DNA of 64,000 nucleotides from assembly GCA_963576475.1 (NCBI GenBank), contig OY754981.1, forward strand, positions 15,508,716 to 15,572,715. The letters run 5' to 3'. A model generated the notes under the pieces. It was not told where the DNA came from, ran no database searches, and was given only the letters and a program-made list of their open reading frames with translations. This DNA comes from Molanna angustata (Eukaryota > Arthropoda > Insecta > Trichoptera > Molannidae). The position numbers and the translations under genes were made by a program. Below, one piece after another: positions 9,779-20,829 of the stretch (within the stretch, counting starts at the first letter, position 1; every line of letters begins with the position of its first letter).

Positions 9779-10192
9779 TCGAGTGGGTTTTGGCCAACGC
9801 TAAACTCCTCACTAACAAGTCACTCCATAAAGTTATCAAATTTTGTATGTAAAATTTTCAGCATTTTCATGAAATGAGTTTATTTTATTTACATATTTTT
9901 TTATAATTAAGTACTTGAAAATTCTTCAACGCCATTTTATGAAAGTGTTGTCTTTTTACAAATTAGAATATTAAAAATTCAAATTTTTAAGTTTCCTGAG
10001 CTTGGGGTCACTTTCAAATTTTTGACGTTTAAAAAATTGAGAAGTACTATTCAGATATCCTTCAAAATGTAATGTGATCTAAGCGAGTATCAGATATAAA
10101 TATTTACAAAATTTGAAAACAGTCGAATGAGTACCTACTTTAGTCTATAATTGATATAAAATTTTTTTAAGTCTATAATTTAGTCTATAATT

Positions 10193-12439
10193 TATTTATT
10201 TTTATTTTTTATTTATTTATTTTATTTATACAACATGTATGTTCACAATAACAAGCAATAATTCATTTACAAATAATATATATTACAATACCACTCCTCT
10301 CTGAAAGCTTATTAGGCTTGAGTAGAGAGGAGTTATGTTAGTCGTAGTCATATTATCCTTATTTTTTATTTTTTTATTTCATATAAGTATAAATAGATAC
10401 ATATATAGGTACCTACACACAAAGATATACATACATATACCAACACACACATAGATACACACACACACCAACATATTCAGACATATACACTATCACAAAC
10501 AAAAGAAAACAAAATACAAGTGATTTAAATATCTGTTTTAAAATGTTGTTTTATTTTATTTATGAGTTGTCTAGAGTCAGTTGTTTTTCTTATATCTAGA
10601 GGAAGGTCGTTAAAACACTTTTCTCCCAGGAATGAGTAGTGATGCTGCGCAAAAGTTGTCTTCCTTCTATCTTGGAAAAATAAAAATCTATATCGGGTCC
10701 GATTTTCAATTATAAATCTATGGTGCTCAGGTTCTCGTAGTACTTGTAAAATAGCAAATTTTTTGAAAATATTTTTGAATTTTAAAACTTTGAAATCTAT
10801 GAATAATTGTTCAGAGGGATAGTCTCTGCGTTTTCCGAGAATTATTTTAATAATCAACTTCTGCACAACATCCACACACCCCAGGCTGGTATCATAGGCT
10901 GCTCCCCAACTTGTGACAGAATACTGTAACAAGGACTGTACAAGACCATAATACACAGAATATAAATGCTTTAATGACATGTAATTTCTGATTTCAAGAA
11001 ATATGTATGTTAATTTTCTTATCCTTTTTACCACTGTTTCTATTTGCTCTTTCCATTTAAGGTTTTTATCTATTATTATTCCCAGATATTTGACATTGTT
11101 AGCAATCTTGAGTTTAGAACAGCTATCACTACAAGAACCCAAGCAACAGGCAGCATCACGAGCGTGGATTAGTACACTAATGTCACTCGGATAATCATTA
11201 CTATGTATAGAGAATGGGACAATATACGTTTTATCTGCATTCATCGATAATAAGTTTTCATCAAACCATTGTTTTATCAAATCAACATCTTGGTTGACCT
11301 TTAGTTCCAATTCTTTCCATGTTCTCGCATTTACTACTAAGGCCGTATCATCTGCATACGATATGATTTGTCCGTGGAGTGATTGTGCGAATATTTCATT
11401 TACGAATATTATAAACAAAGAAGGGCCTAACACAGTTCCTTGCGGTATTGAAAACATGGAAGATGTCTCGTCACTTAAGTTATTGCCATTAATTCTAACA
11501 GTCTGTGGTCGCTCATGTAGGTAACTACGAAAAAAACTTATTACATCGCCTCCAATCCCAATTTTTTGCATTTTTTCCAGAAGAAGCTTATGTTCTATGC
11601 TGTCAAATGCCTTTCTAAGATCGATAAAGACTCCCGCGCATTTTTTACCTTCATCCAGGGATGAATACAGCAACGATGTTAATCTAGAAATTGCATCCTG
11701 TGTATTAGATGACCGAACAAATCCAAATTGATTTTTGTCTATTATTCTGTTTCGATCCAAATATTCCACTAACTGAGTTTTTACTATTTTTTCTATAATT
11801 TTGCTAACATTTGAAATTAATGAGATTGGACGATAGTTAGTAACATTTTGTTTATCTCCCGCTTTATATATGGGTATAATTATTGATTTTTTATAAATAG
11901 AAGGGAATATACCAGCTTTCAAACTGTTATTTACAATATGTAACAATGGTTTGATAATAAATGTTTTAGCCTTTTTTAATAATTCTACCGTAACTCCGTC
12001 AAATCCCGGAGATGAGCCATTCTTTAGTTTATCTATGATCTTACTTATATCTTCGAGACTCACTTGTGTAAATGAAGACCATTTGACACAGTAATCCGCG
12101 TTATTTATCTGTCTAGAGTGACTCAATTTATTTATGTTTTTAGCTAATTTTTCACCTACCTGCGCAAAGAAATTATTAAAAATATTAGCGCATTTTTTTG
12201 GATCATTTCTCGCATCGATCAGTGTAGAGTTTTCATCAGAAATAAATTTAATTTCAGATTTATTATTGGCATTATTCAGATTTTTATTCACAATTTTCCA
12301 AATCTCTTTCTGGTTATTGTACGATGTCTCTATTTTATGTTTATAATAGTCATATTTACATCTTTTTATTATTTTACTTAATTTATTTCTATATCTAGTA
12401 TATTGGGATTGTAGTGTGCTATCTAATGGATTTTTACGG
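10193..12439 (-). mobile_element. 5'-truncated CR1-like LINE with target duplication
   Basis: Flanked by the 10-bp direct repeat gtctataatt (10183-10192 and 12440-12449). On the minus strand it ends in an ataaataaataaa-type tail, with a stem-loop (arms actcctctct and agagaggagt, 10291-10333) upstream of it. 2.25 kb is retained. Confidence 0.85.
10525..12438 (-). pseudogene. LINE reverse transcriptase ORF2, N-terminally truncated but otherwise open
   Basis: Open for about 637 codons from the truncation point (RKNPLDSTLQSQYTRYRNKL) to the stop at 10525. The reverse transcriptase domain shows SSPGFDGVTVELLKKA, YRPISLISNVSKIIEK, NQFGFVRSSNT, FIDLRKAFDSIEHKLL, SIPQGTVLGPSLFIIFVNEI and the catalytic ISYADDTALV. 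A thumb region (KYLGIIIDKNLKWKEQI) and a C-terminal HHYSFLGEKCFNDLP block follow. The endonuclease half and any ORF1 are missing, so it cannot move by itself. It acts in target-primed reverse transcription when complete. No internal stop was seen, so the insertion is young. Similarity to the 45.6-48.6 kb ORF2 suggests the same clade (CR1/Daphne-like), without certainty. Confidence 0.9.
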
Positions 12440-12449
12440 GTCTATAATT

Positions 12450-12690
12450 GTCGGCCTTCGTGGCTCAGTTGGTTAGATATCTGACTGCTGAGCCAAAGGC
12501 CCCGGGTTCGATTCCCGGTGGAGACACAGTTTTTAATTGTGTTTTCAGTCTGGATCTGTGAGACGATTAATATCGTAAGTCTCCAGAATGTGGCAACTTG
12601 TTATTGGGTGCGTGTTAAATAATATTTGACATAGTACCTGTTAGTTGCCCGAGAAACAATATTAAATAAATAAATAAATAAAGTAAAATA
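12450..12690 (+). mobile_element. SINE-A copy, well preserved tRNA-like head
   Basis: The head ggccttcgtggctcagttgg has a good box A (TGGCTCAGTTGG) and box B (GGGTTCGATTCCCGG) but runs on into gtggagacacag rather than closing an acceptor stem. The body gtgttttcagtctggatctg and gtggcaacttgttattgggt matches the 4.2 kb copy. It ends in (AAATA)n. Not a functional tRNA gene. Confidence 0.85.
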
Positions 12691-12885
12691 AACACGCCGT
12701 ACATATTACACACATTTAAGGTCGATTTGTGCCATTTGAAAAACAGCATATAGCACACACACACGGATTCATTGCGATGAAACTTTCAGAATACAAACTC
12801 AGCACGGTACAAGTAGCCTTAAAATTGCGAAATCATAGCTCCTCACTATATATATACCTTTGGATTTGTGAGGGGTAAAAAGTAC

Positions 12886-13560
12886 CTACATAAATTACAT
12901 AAGTACCTACAGAAAATGTGATGTTTGTTACCTATGATAAATTTGATCATTATAAAATGACTATTTAAAAATATAACAATTGTATGAATACTACGGATTT
13001 TTAGTAAATAAAGAGAAGTATGAATTAAGTTAAGAAAAAAATGTATTGTAAAGAATATGATGTTCAGTCGTTGATTTGAAAATAAATCATTTTGTTCAAG
13101 ATAATACGCAGAATTCGTGGTCCAGTGATTAATTCTAATTAACTCAAAATATATTGATCTAAAGATAGACTATGAAAATATATTTATTTAAGACGGAGAA
13201 AAAGACCTTGGCTTTTTAAAATTAATAAGGTATTATTATTAGGGTGACCAAGTGCTATTTATTCAATTAGTCAGTCGTCTAACAAAATTTTCTTTGAACT
13301 TATACTTAGGAGTTTTGAAACGTTGTAAAGTTTAATATTTATTTATTTTAACATCATGTACAATATTATGTGTACAATGGCGTGTTTATTGCCATACGGC
13401 AAAGTCTTACAACCAATGAAAGTAATATGAGATAATATAATCTCTGTGGAGATAACAGTACTCATTTTCAGCCCTTTTTTGGCATTAAAATAATTTTAAA
13501 TTAGCTAGGTGACTATTTGAAATTAATATACCTAATAAAGTTTAAATACTCAGCGGATAT
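12886..13560. other. AT-rich spacer
   Basis: No coding block or repeat boundary recognised. Confidence 0.45.
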
Positions 13561-13573
13561 TTTGTGGTTGTTC

Positions 13574-14073
13574 ATATTAACCGTTTTGGCATGTGAATTT
13601 TGCTCTAAACCACTATGGTCTCGATTATGTGATTAGTCACATAATCGAGACTAACCACGCATTCAACAACCACACACTAAAAATACTACACGAAACACCA
13701 TATAAAGGCTACCGAGTAAACAATTACGAAACACTTGAAATACACAAACATATAAACACCGGCATTAAACTTATAAACAATAACACTTTCCTCAATACAT
13801 CACCACTCTTGACAGCCTTCCCCATAAAAAAACAAGAATACTATACAGAATCAAATCCGACCCTGTACCACCCCCGCCCTTCTCGACACCAATCCGTCCA
13901 CCACCAACCCCCTCTACTCACCTCCCCACACATCTGACACATCCAAAAACTAAACATCAACACTCAGTCTCAACTAGCCGGTCGATGGCAGGACAGCACT
14001 GCCGAAACATGTCGCATAGTGACTCAAAATATAGTGGTTTAGGGCAAAATTCACATGCCAAAACGGTTAATAT
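13574..14073 (+). mobile_element. Penelope-like element remnant with inverted ends
   Basis: A 43-bp inverted repeat, one mismatch apart, bounds it: atattaaccgttttggcatg (13574) and its complement ending at 14073. At 13619-13651 tctcgattatgtga and tcacataatcgaga form a second inner palindrome. The coding strand reads the C-terminal endonuclease region (see next). The gccgaaacatgtcgc string at 14001 is typical of Penelope terminal repeats. Confidence 0.7.
13636..13937 (+). pseudogene. Penelope GIY-YIG endonuclease C-terminal fragment
   Basis: Reads SHIIETNHAFNNHTLKILHE, YRVNNYETLEIHKHINTGIK and LINNNTFLNTSPLL. The pattern S-x-I/L-I-E-x-N-H-x-F followed by E-T-L-E-I-H-K is shared with the 54.9 kb fragment and matches the region after the GIY-YIG core of Penelope-like elements, which use a reverse transcriptase fused to this nuclease. 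The catalytic GIY and YIG strands and the whole RT are absent. The apparent upstream residues (to 13593) come from the inverted flank and are not part of the protein. The stop is TGA at 13935-13937. Confidence 0.7.
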
Positions 14074-14509
14074 ACCTACCTGTTGTTTGGATACAGAGAG
14101 AAGGGAATATTGCACCTACCTGGTGGCGAATTTCTTCCTTCGTCTGAGAGGTCTTCACGGAAGGCACCCACCATACCTCTTGTATCACAACACAAAATTG
14201 ATGAAAGACACACCACTTCCTAACACGGTTATTTGGGTATATTAAAAGGGCGCACGGCGCGTAGTATTAGTTGATCAACACGAAAGGACACGAAATGGGT
14301 AGGTATATTTCGAGCGTATCGAAACTATTTTATTACATCAACTGTCAGTGATGTCATGACGACGAGTTGTATTTACAGCTGACTACTCATGTAGGTAGCA
14401 ATATATTTGGGAGAGGAAAAGGTTGGGAGTGTTGCCACATTTACCGAATACCTGTGTATTTGAAACAATGAAAAATATTATGAAAAATATTCATAAATAT
14501 GGAATAGAA

Positions 14510-14690
14510 GGGTCAATGTCAGAGCTGTTAGCGCGCTGGGTTAGTAATCCAGTGGTCGTGAGTTCGAATCCTGCATCGACCGATCTCGTTCACCTACAGC
14601 ACAAGCATTTATGCTTAGTTTAGGGAATGTAAGAAGATGTATATGTACTTGTTTAACAAGGACATATTCATTTTTTTTGATTTCTATAAA
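14510..14690 (+). mobile_element. SINE-B copy (tRNA-derived)
   Basis: gttagcgcgctgggttagta, atccagtggtcgtgagttcg (box B GAGTTCGAATCC), then the family body gatgtatatgtacttgttta and caaggacatattcat before a T/A tail. Box A has a small deletion (gtcagagctg). Confidence 0.85.
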
Positions 14691-14820
14691 AAATAATAAC
14701 TGTTTCAAAGGATAAGAAAACAATTAATGAGTGGATGAATTATGACAAAAACGAGGAAACTTTGATAAACTCTCTCAAATAGAAAATTGAAAAAAAAAAC
14801 TTTTGGATAAATCCAATTAT

Positions 14821-15547
14821 GGGCCGGTATTACAGTCGGCCCTCATTGAGTTTGTTAAACTCAAGATTGAACTTTTTGATCGTCAGTTCTTGATGGAATT
14901 CCATTTAAATTCATTTATATTTTTTAGTATAGTAGTTTCCTCTACTTGAATATTTGCCTAGCACGAAACCGGTTGTAGGTTGTAGTCCTTAAATAAATAG
15001 TGGAATTGATTGTAAACTAGTTTTTTTTATTTTTATTTATCAAAAAATACATAAATTAATCAAGATTAATGTTAAGGGGAGATTGAATCCATTTCCGTAT
15101 TACAGTGCAATATGACATATCAGTTACTAAATCTTCAATTATAGACATATTTTACTTTTTCTGTGGTTATTACCTGTCAAATTTTAAAAAGCCTCAAATA
15201 ATACGAACTACAAAACGGGACGCTACGATTTGAAATACTATTGTTTTATTATCCAACATGGTAAATTATTTTTTTTTCACCAAAATAATGCTTTTAAATG
15301 CCCATGTTCGTTTCAATATGGCTGTCAGTTTGTTTTGTTGTGTGGCGCCATCGTCGATACAACTGACGCCTCTAGTGATAGAACACTGAAACTACACTCG
15401 TTGCCTAACGCCACTAGTGATAGAACACTGAAACTACACGCGTTGCCTAGCAAATGACAGTTGACTCACCGTTAAGTACGCTAGTAATACGCTATATTTT
15501 TGTATAACTTGAGTTTAGCCCTTAAACTGAGACTGTAATACCGGCCC
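14821..15547. mobile_element. Non-autonomous DNA transposon, PIF/Harbinger-like ends
   Basis: Perfect 17-bp TIRs gggccggtattacagtc (14821) and gactgtaataccggccc (15531-15547), flanked by TAT on both sides (3-bp target site). Subterminal aaactcaag and cttgagttt are also inverted. It contains a Penelope-type tail (acgaaaccggttgtaggttg, 14961) and a 42-bp duplication. No transposase. Confidence 0.75.
15365..15448 (+). repeat. 42-bp direct duplication
   Basis: ctagtgatagaacactgaaa then ctacac(t/g)cgttgccta occurs twice in tandem, with few differences. Confidence 0.9.
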
Positions 15548-15784
15548 TATGTCACGGATTGAACCGTGAAAATCTTTGTCTTTTTTTACAGTTATAAAAA
15601 GTAATAGATAAACTTCCATATTTGAACACTCTACTTTAATTTTGAATGTCTCGTTACCTCGGTAGTATTGAACTAAGGACTATTTGTCGATAATATTCTT
15701 GGCACTATTTGATATTCCTAATTAATGATAAACAATTGCTAGTTAAACATAATATGGTACAATATTATTTCACAATAAACATAC

Positions 15785-16000
15785 CTATGCAAACTTTCCC
15801 TCACATCTATAGCCTAACAATCCTTAACGGGTCTTAGCTGCCTCCAAGATACTCCAAGATACTCCTTAGCTGCCTCCAGTCGTCATCCTTTTCTATCCAA
15901 AGCGGCAGTTCTCCAGTTTACACCGAGCACTCTGCAATCGGCTGTGACTCCACCCAGCCAGCGAAGTTTCGGCCTTCCCACCCGTCTTCTTCCCAAATTA
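15785..16000 (-). mobile_element. RTE-like LINE C-terminal fragment
   Basis: On the minus strand the sequence beginning at about 15990 gives GRRVGRPKL-type residues followed by a tryptophan-rich VTADCRVLGVNW run, in more than one frame. This is the usual end of RTE-like ORF2 proteins. Decayed, no intact frame. Confidence 0.5.
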
Positions 16001-16132
16001 TAAATTATCAAAATTATAATTTATAAATTATCTTCACCAAGAATGTTCACAAAAACATATTTTCAATACATTAAATAGATAGACGCTGTCCATGTGCGTG
16101 AAGAGGATGCCAAACGAAAATCAAACCAATCA

Positions 16133-16289
16133 GGGGGCAAGTCTGGTCCAACCGGCGAAATCAAAACCCTTGTGATTACCCATATCATAGATATAATATG
16201 TTATAGAACTCCATTATATGATAATTATATCCATGATATGGGTAATTGTGAGGGTTTTGATTTCTCCGGTTTGATCAGACTTGCCCCCC
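16133..16289. mobile_element. MITE, GGGGGCAAGTC family, complete copy
   Basis: Nearly whole-length inverted repeat: gggggcaagtctggtc at 16133 and gatcagacttgcccccc ending at 16290. The inner halves acccatatcatagatataat and atatccatgatatgggt pair across the centre. 157 bp, non-coding. Confidence 0.85.
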
Positions 16290-16689
16290 AGATAGACCGA
16301 TGGATAAGGAAAGGTAAGGAAATGTAAGCATAATATCATTTACCTGTCTAATATTACAGGTAATTTATTGATAGTATACGATTTTGATACTTAATTAGAT
16401 GACCTTATATATCGTGAAAATTGATATGCCTATTACCATCAAAACATGATATTTAAGGTTTAAAGTAATACATCTTAAATAATATGATACCTCTATAAGA
16501 TGTGTCATGGAAACAAGGATACGTAAGAAGATTTTGTCTTCTTTGCATTAATCCCGTCTTTTAATCATTAATCATCGTTTGCATTAATCGTATTACGGGA
16601 GTTTTTAAAGAATAATATTATGAAAAACTTGATGTACCGTTAGGAGACTTCTCGCAGTACGGTACATCACCTTTTTCTTATATTTTCCT

Positions 16690-16990
16690 TAATATACTCC
16701 TGCAACACGACATTTAGTCATGGTCGGCCATCTTGGTAAGTAATCGCCAGGACACTGCACCGGGTCGTCAAGGTCGATGCTGTCCCGCTGAAGTTCCTTT
16801 TGATTGCTTGACCATCAAGTTGCCAATGGACGACCTCTTCCTCGCTGAATAGTTGGTATATTTGAGGCTCTTTCTCACGACGTGATCCTCATGCTGACAT
16901 AGTATGATCATACCATCGCAGCCTTGTTTCTTTAAGTTAATCCGCTATTGGTGCAACTTCCTTGAATATAAGTGTTCGAGACTTTATCAG
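16690..16990 (-). mobile_element. Degenerate LINE fragment
   Basis: Mixed composition, higher GC than its neighbours. On the minus strand it gives broken RTE-like C-terminal residues (LRWY near 16910, REKEPQIYQLFSEEE). Frames are disrupted; tentative. Confidence 0.4.
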
Positions 16991-16999
16991 GTCTTGTAT

Positions 17000-18261
17000 T
17001 ATTTTTTTAATCTTGAAATTTAATATTTACTAACAATCATCTCACATACTAACTTATACCTAACTATTATCGCTACTCCCACCACCACCCGCTCTGCCTA
17101 TGGGGACTGTAATCGGCCCCTTCACAGAACGCTAAGTGAACGACAAAAAAAAAATGCATAGCACGAAAAGTAGCTCATGGAGCCCTCTAGATTATCAATC
17201 TCGGCACCATAGTGCAAAAAGAAACAATCAACGAGTGCGAACAGAAAATTCACACCCGTGGACTGTCTATGACCTCAGATCCCCCCACATGCAGACCATC
17301 AGAGAAGTGACCAAGATCTTTGGAAATAATTAATTTAACGTGAATCTTCTAAAAGTAAGGCACCAAATCTATGACAGAAAACCTTAAAAGCTTTATAATT
17401 TTTCTTCGAGATCACAAAATCCGCATGACCAATGGGACCTTGAAGAGGCCCACGGACAGCAACGAGGAGCTCCGATCTATATGAGGACACCATTGGGTGG
17501 CAACATTCCCAAAGGATATGTTCCGAAGTTTGGTCCGGGTATTGACAGAAATTACATGAGGCAGAGGAGGCAATGTTAAATCGGTGAAGATAACTTTTAA
17601 AGTTTCCGTGTCCTGTGAAAAATTGGGAAGTCCAAAAGTCTGGAACAACCCAGGGAGATTTAAGACGATACCTCACGTCGGGAAAAAATAAGTAGGTAAT
17701 TCTTCCCACTGAGCAGGTCGTCCAGCGAGTCTGCCAGATGTTCTGCAAATTTTCATTTACAGTCCTTTCAACAAAGCCACGTGACACTCGACCCTCTGGA
17801 GGGAAGAGAGGAATATTTCCGATCATAGAAGAACAGCCCCGCGTAAGGTTGAAAACAGCCCCTCTACGCTGAAGTTCCAGATCAAGGGGGGTCATGCCTG
17901 TCAAAATTGGCAGTGCTTCAGTGGGACTCGTTCCATATGCTTTGGATAGAGCGATGAGAGCGAATCGTTGGCCTGAGAGCAAAATTCTACGTGTATGTTG
18001 AAGTTCACAGGCGTGAGACCAACATCCTGCTGCATAGCAAGCAATGCCGAGGTAAACTGCCTTATAGAAAAGACAGGATACTTGAAACTGTAAACCCCAG
18101 TGTGCCTTGGCGATGTGTGAGATCTTTAAAAAAGCAGACTTAGCTTTGTCGACACACAATCGAGCATGGTTTTTAAAATTTGGTCCTCTTTCCAGAACAA
18201 CTCCTAGGCAAGTGATTTGGTCCCGAAAACTCACATTTGTTCCTGAGAACATCATAATCAT
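17000..18261 (-). mobile_element. R1-like LINE 3' region
   Basis: Contains the C-terminal ORF below plus a 3' UTR running to about 17000 on the + coordinate side. 5' truncated and fused at 18262 to an unrelated LINE tail. Confidence 0.65.
17335..18261 (-). pseudogene. R1-like ORF2 C-terminal half
   Basis: Open for 308 codons. It starts just after the RT palm: ITCLGVVLERGPNFKNHARL is the KYLG-like thumb motif. HWGLQFQVSCLFYKAVYLGI, CYAAGCW and RRILLSGQRFALIALSKAYG then match the conserved region after the RT of R1-clade elements. The C-terminal TGHGNFKSYLHRF followed by CNFCQYPDQTSEHILWEC is the Cys-x2-Cys...His...Cys zinc-knuckle typical of R1/I-group ORF2. The catalytic YADD core and endonuclease are missing through truncation. 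Its stop lies at 17335-17337. R1 relatives normally insert into rDNA or other sites; nothing here shows target specificity. Confidence 0.8.
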
Positions 18262-18345
18262 TGGCGCTACAGCCCTGTGTGGGCCCTGGCCTCCTCCAGA
18301 ATCCTTCTCCAGCCGTCCCTGTCATCCGCCGCTCTCCTCCACTAT
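18262..18345 (-). repeat. RTE-like LINE 3' tail
   Basis: The + strand ggcgctacagccctgtgtgg and gccctggcctcctccag is the complement of a C-terminal GGAGGAGGCC...CTGTGGAGCC end. A similar tail sits at 58607-58665 preceded by atcatcatc. Confidence 0.55.
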
Positions 18346-18589
18346 TATTTACTAACTATCATCAAAAAAGAAGAATGTACGTATCAATACACTGGAAGGA
18401 GCCTCCACGTAGATTGAGTTTCGGTTAACTTCGGAAAAGCAATCGGGCGTCCCTGGAAACGGCAGAATGCCGGCCAATCCTTCCACCACCGGAGCACCAA
18501 CCAATATGATGGTGTTCCGGACACGGAAAGTAAGTAAGTAATACACTCAGTAAACGTTTTTTATACTAGATTCTATAGATATTTTTTAT

Positions 18590-18905
18590 GTCAGGAAAAC
18601 CATTGTTCTACTTGTGAGCATTTTACAAGGATTGGAGTTATTGAGTCGAATCTATGCGAGTGCAGAACAAACGACGAAACGCTGGATCATATATTTTTTG
18701 AATGTCCATTAAGAAACGGGTACCCAAATTTTTTTACAGATTTAATCCAACTGTCGATTCGTTCATGAGAATTCAATTCTCTGAATGAATCGACATTATT
18801 AGGTAAGCCAAGATGCGTGTACGAAGGAACATTTTGTATGGCGTAGTGGACTTTTTGCATGCTAATAACACCAACTAGAGGCCTCGCAGCATATATGTTA
18901 TACAT
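18590..18905 (+). mobile_element. LINE ORF2 C-terminal zinc-knuckle fragment
   Basis: The + strand reads NHCSTCEHFTRIGVIES, then CECRTNDETLDHIFFECPL and a short decayed tail. C-x-C...E-T-x-D-H-x-F-x-E-C-P is the cysteine-histidine end of Jockey/R1/I-group ORF2 proteins. Frames break after about 18765. Confidence 0.6.
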
Positions 18906-19470
18906 TCGGGTTTACTCAGAATTCGGAGTAGAACATTTTATGTGTCTGTGTGTGGGTCTGTGTGTGTGTCTGCCCGTCCCCCCCTTATAACTTTTGATCG
19001 GCTCAATTCACAGAGCCCAAAATTTCAGAATATATAAATAGTTATAGGCTTACAAAACTTTTGTACTCAGAATTGTGAATTTTTGTTCAGTCAGGGGTTA
19101 TCAACTTTTGAAATTTTGGTTTATTTTTCCACGTATCTCAGAAACCATAAAAACTAGAACGCTGAAATTTGGTATAAACATAGACAAATAAAAAATCTCA
19201 AATTGGTTTTTTTTTTAAAAATTCCAGGGTTTCTCAAACATTTTTTTCTAAGAAAAATATTTTTTTATGATAAATTTATTTTATTTATTGGTTTACAGTT
19301 TGGTACTTATTCTTCAACTATACATACTATCGCTATCGACAGTTGGATCTCATGTGTTACATGCAACTAGTTAGAATAAAAATTCCAATGCCAGTGAATA
19401 TATGATCGCTTTGGCTTCCAATTCCAAAAACATATTCATCTTGATTGTCAGATTTATTAAAAATAACCTA
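18906..19470. other. Uncharacterised, GT-rich then AT-rich
   Basis: A short (tgtg)n/tctg stretch at 18945-18975 is followed by AT-rich sequence. A decayed frame can be read but no family was recognised. Confidence 0.4.
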
Positions 19471-20827
19471 ATATCGTCTGCTGACAGGAAAAAGTCACTA
19501 ACTGCCTATTTTGGCAAAATTGAGTTAACTATGCTATGATATTCACCAAAACACACTTTACATCTGGAAAAAAAATTATCTTCATATCAGGTCCCGTTGC
19601 GGAGATTTTTCGGAAAAATATTCATTATCTGCATTTTTTTTCAATTATGTCGTCTGGAAAAAGTCATTATCGTTGTAATCAAGTCTTTTTTTTACATATT
19701 TTTGTATTTAACTACCAACATTCGAAAATTTTAACACATTAACTAAAAAAAATATTTTTCGATAAATACATAGCATCACATCCTAACTGGGTAGGCAGAG
19801 AGAAAAGAACGCCATTGTTTTCTATCCCGGATTGCATTTATCGCCTTATTTATATTGATACATCATCTCAACATTTTAGTCTGTTATTCTCATACATCAG
19901 CCCATGCATGTCCCTAACGGGGTAGGCAGAGAGAACCAAACACTATATTTTTATATCCTGGAACACATACATCGCCTCATCAATAATTATACATCATTAT
20001 TACATGTTCATCTTTTTTTGTGTTTGCCTGACACTGTTCATTTACAGCACAAGTTGGGTATTATGAGGATGCATAAATGTACCTACTTGTTAAACGAACA
20101 TATTCGTTCTTTAAAAAAAAACAAAAAAAATATATATTTTTGCATGTATTGTTGATGTTGACGGTATTTAAGGTTTAGAATTCATAATATGATTTAGAAC
20201 AAACCCAGGTTTAATATTGGTTAATTCATAAAAAAAATATATAAGACAGAAAATAGAAGTTGATCTGAATATCTTCTGAAAATGTGAGTAAATACCTAAA
20301 TTTCTATTTATTAAAATAAAGTCAAGAAAAAAATTTAGAGGTCCTGGGCACAATAGGTATGTACCTTTCATTCGAAACATCTGAAATATTCATGATAGGT
20401 ACTAATAAAATTAGAATATTATAAGAATACAAAAAGTTTGGAAGAAATTGCAAAATGGAAATAAACTCGCCACTTGTGCAGGTTGCAAAGAAGTGATTAA
20501 AATTTGAAATTTTTTATGATAGCATTATAATGAATTATGTCACATAGAAATATTACATACAATCTCACACAGTATGGCAGATGAGCCGTCAGGAAAATCT
20601 CATTATATGCAATTTTGTGTTTTTTTCATTCCCTATGAGTTTTTGTCAAATTTTAACATCAAATATAGTTAGATTAGGCTACTTTTTATATATGTTGAAA
20701 AATTCATGACAATCTATAAACAATTAAAGAAGTTATGAGAGTTAATATTGCCGAAAAACTTTGACAGCCATTATCTCGAAAACATGTTTGTTGCAGTTAG
20801 TGACTTTTTCCTGTCAGCAGACGATAT
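19471..20827. mobile_element. TIR DNA transposon with nested retroelement debris
   Basis: Perfect 35-bp TIRs: atatcgtctgctgacaggaa then aaagtcactaactgc at 19471-19505, and the complement at 20793-20827. No transposase is seen. Inside are two LINE-G-like tails on the minus strand (cctaactgggtaggcagaga at 19783, tccctaacggggtaggcaga at 19911), a SINE-B-like tail at 20037-20125, and a Rep-3 copy at 20440-20530. Confidence 0.75.
20440..20535 (+). repeat. Rep-3 copy
   Basis: ttggaagaaattgcaaaatg then gaaataaactcgccacttgt and gcaggttgcaaa. It is shared with 61585-61660 (gccagatggcaataaactcg) and partly with 22675-22710. Confidence 0.6.
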
Positions 20828-20829
20828 AG

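Larger units (their letters stand above)
9779..12885 (+). repeat. Rep-1 copy split by a LINE and a SINE
   Basis: The 5' end gagtgggttttggccaacgc (9781) plus taaactcctcactaac is the variant Rep-1 start also seen at 21.68 kb. The 3' end at about 12840-12885 reads ctcctcactatatata then gtgaggggtaaaaag. In this subfamily both ends carry the changed motif (CTCCTCAC and GTGAGG). The halves are separated by the LINE at 10193-12439 and the SINE at 12450-12690. Confidence 0.5.

Noticed and set aside
12451..12530. Possible tRNA gene with good A and B boxes
   Set aside because: No closing acceptor stem, and the sequence continues into a body and A-rich tail shared with another locus, so it is a SINE head.
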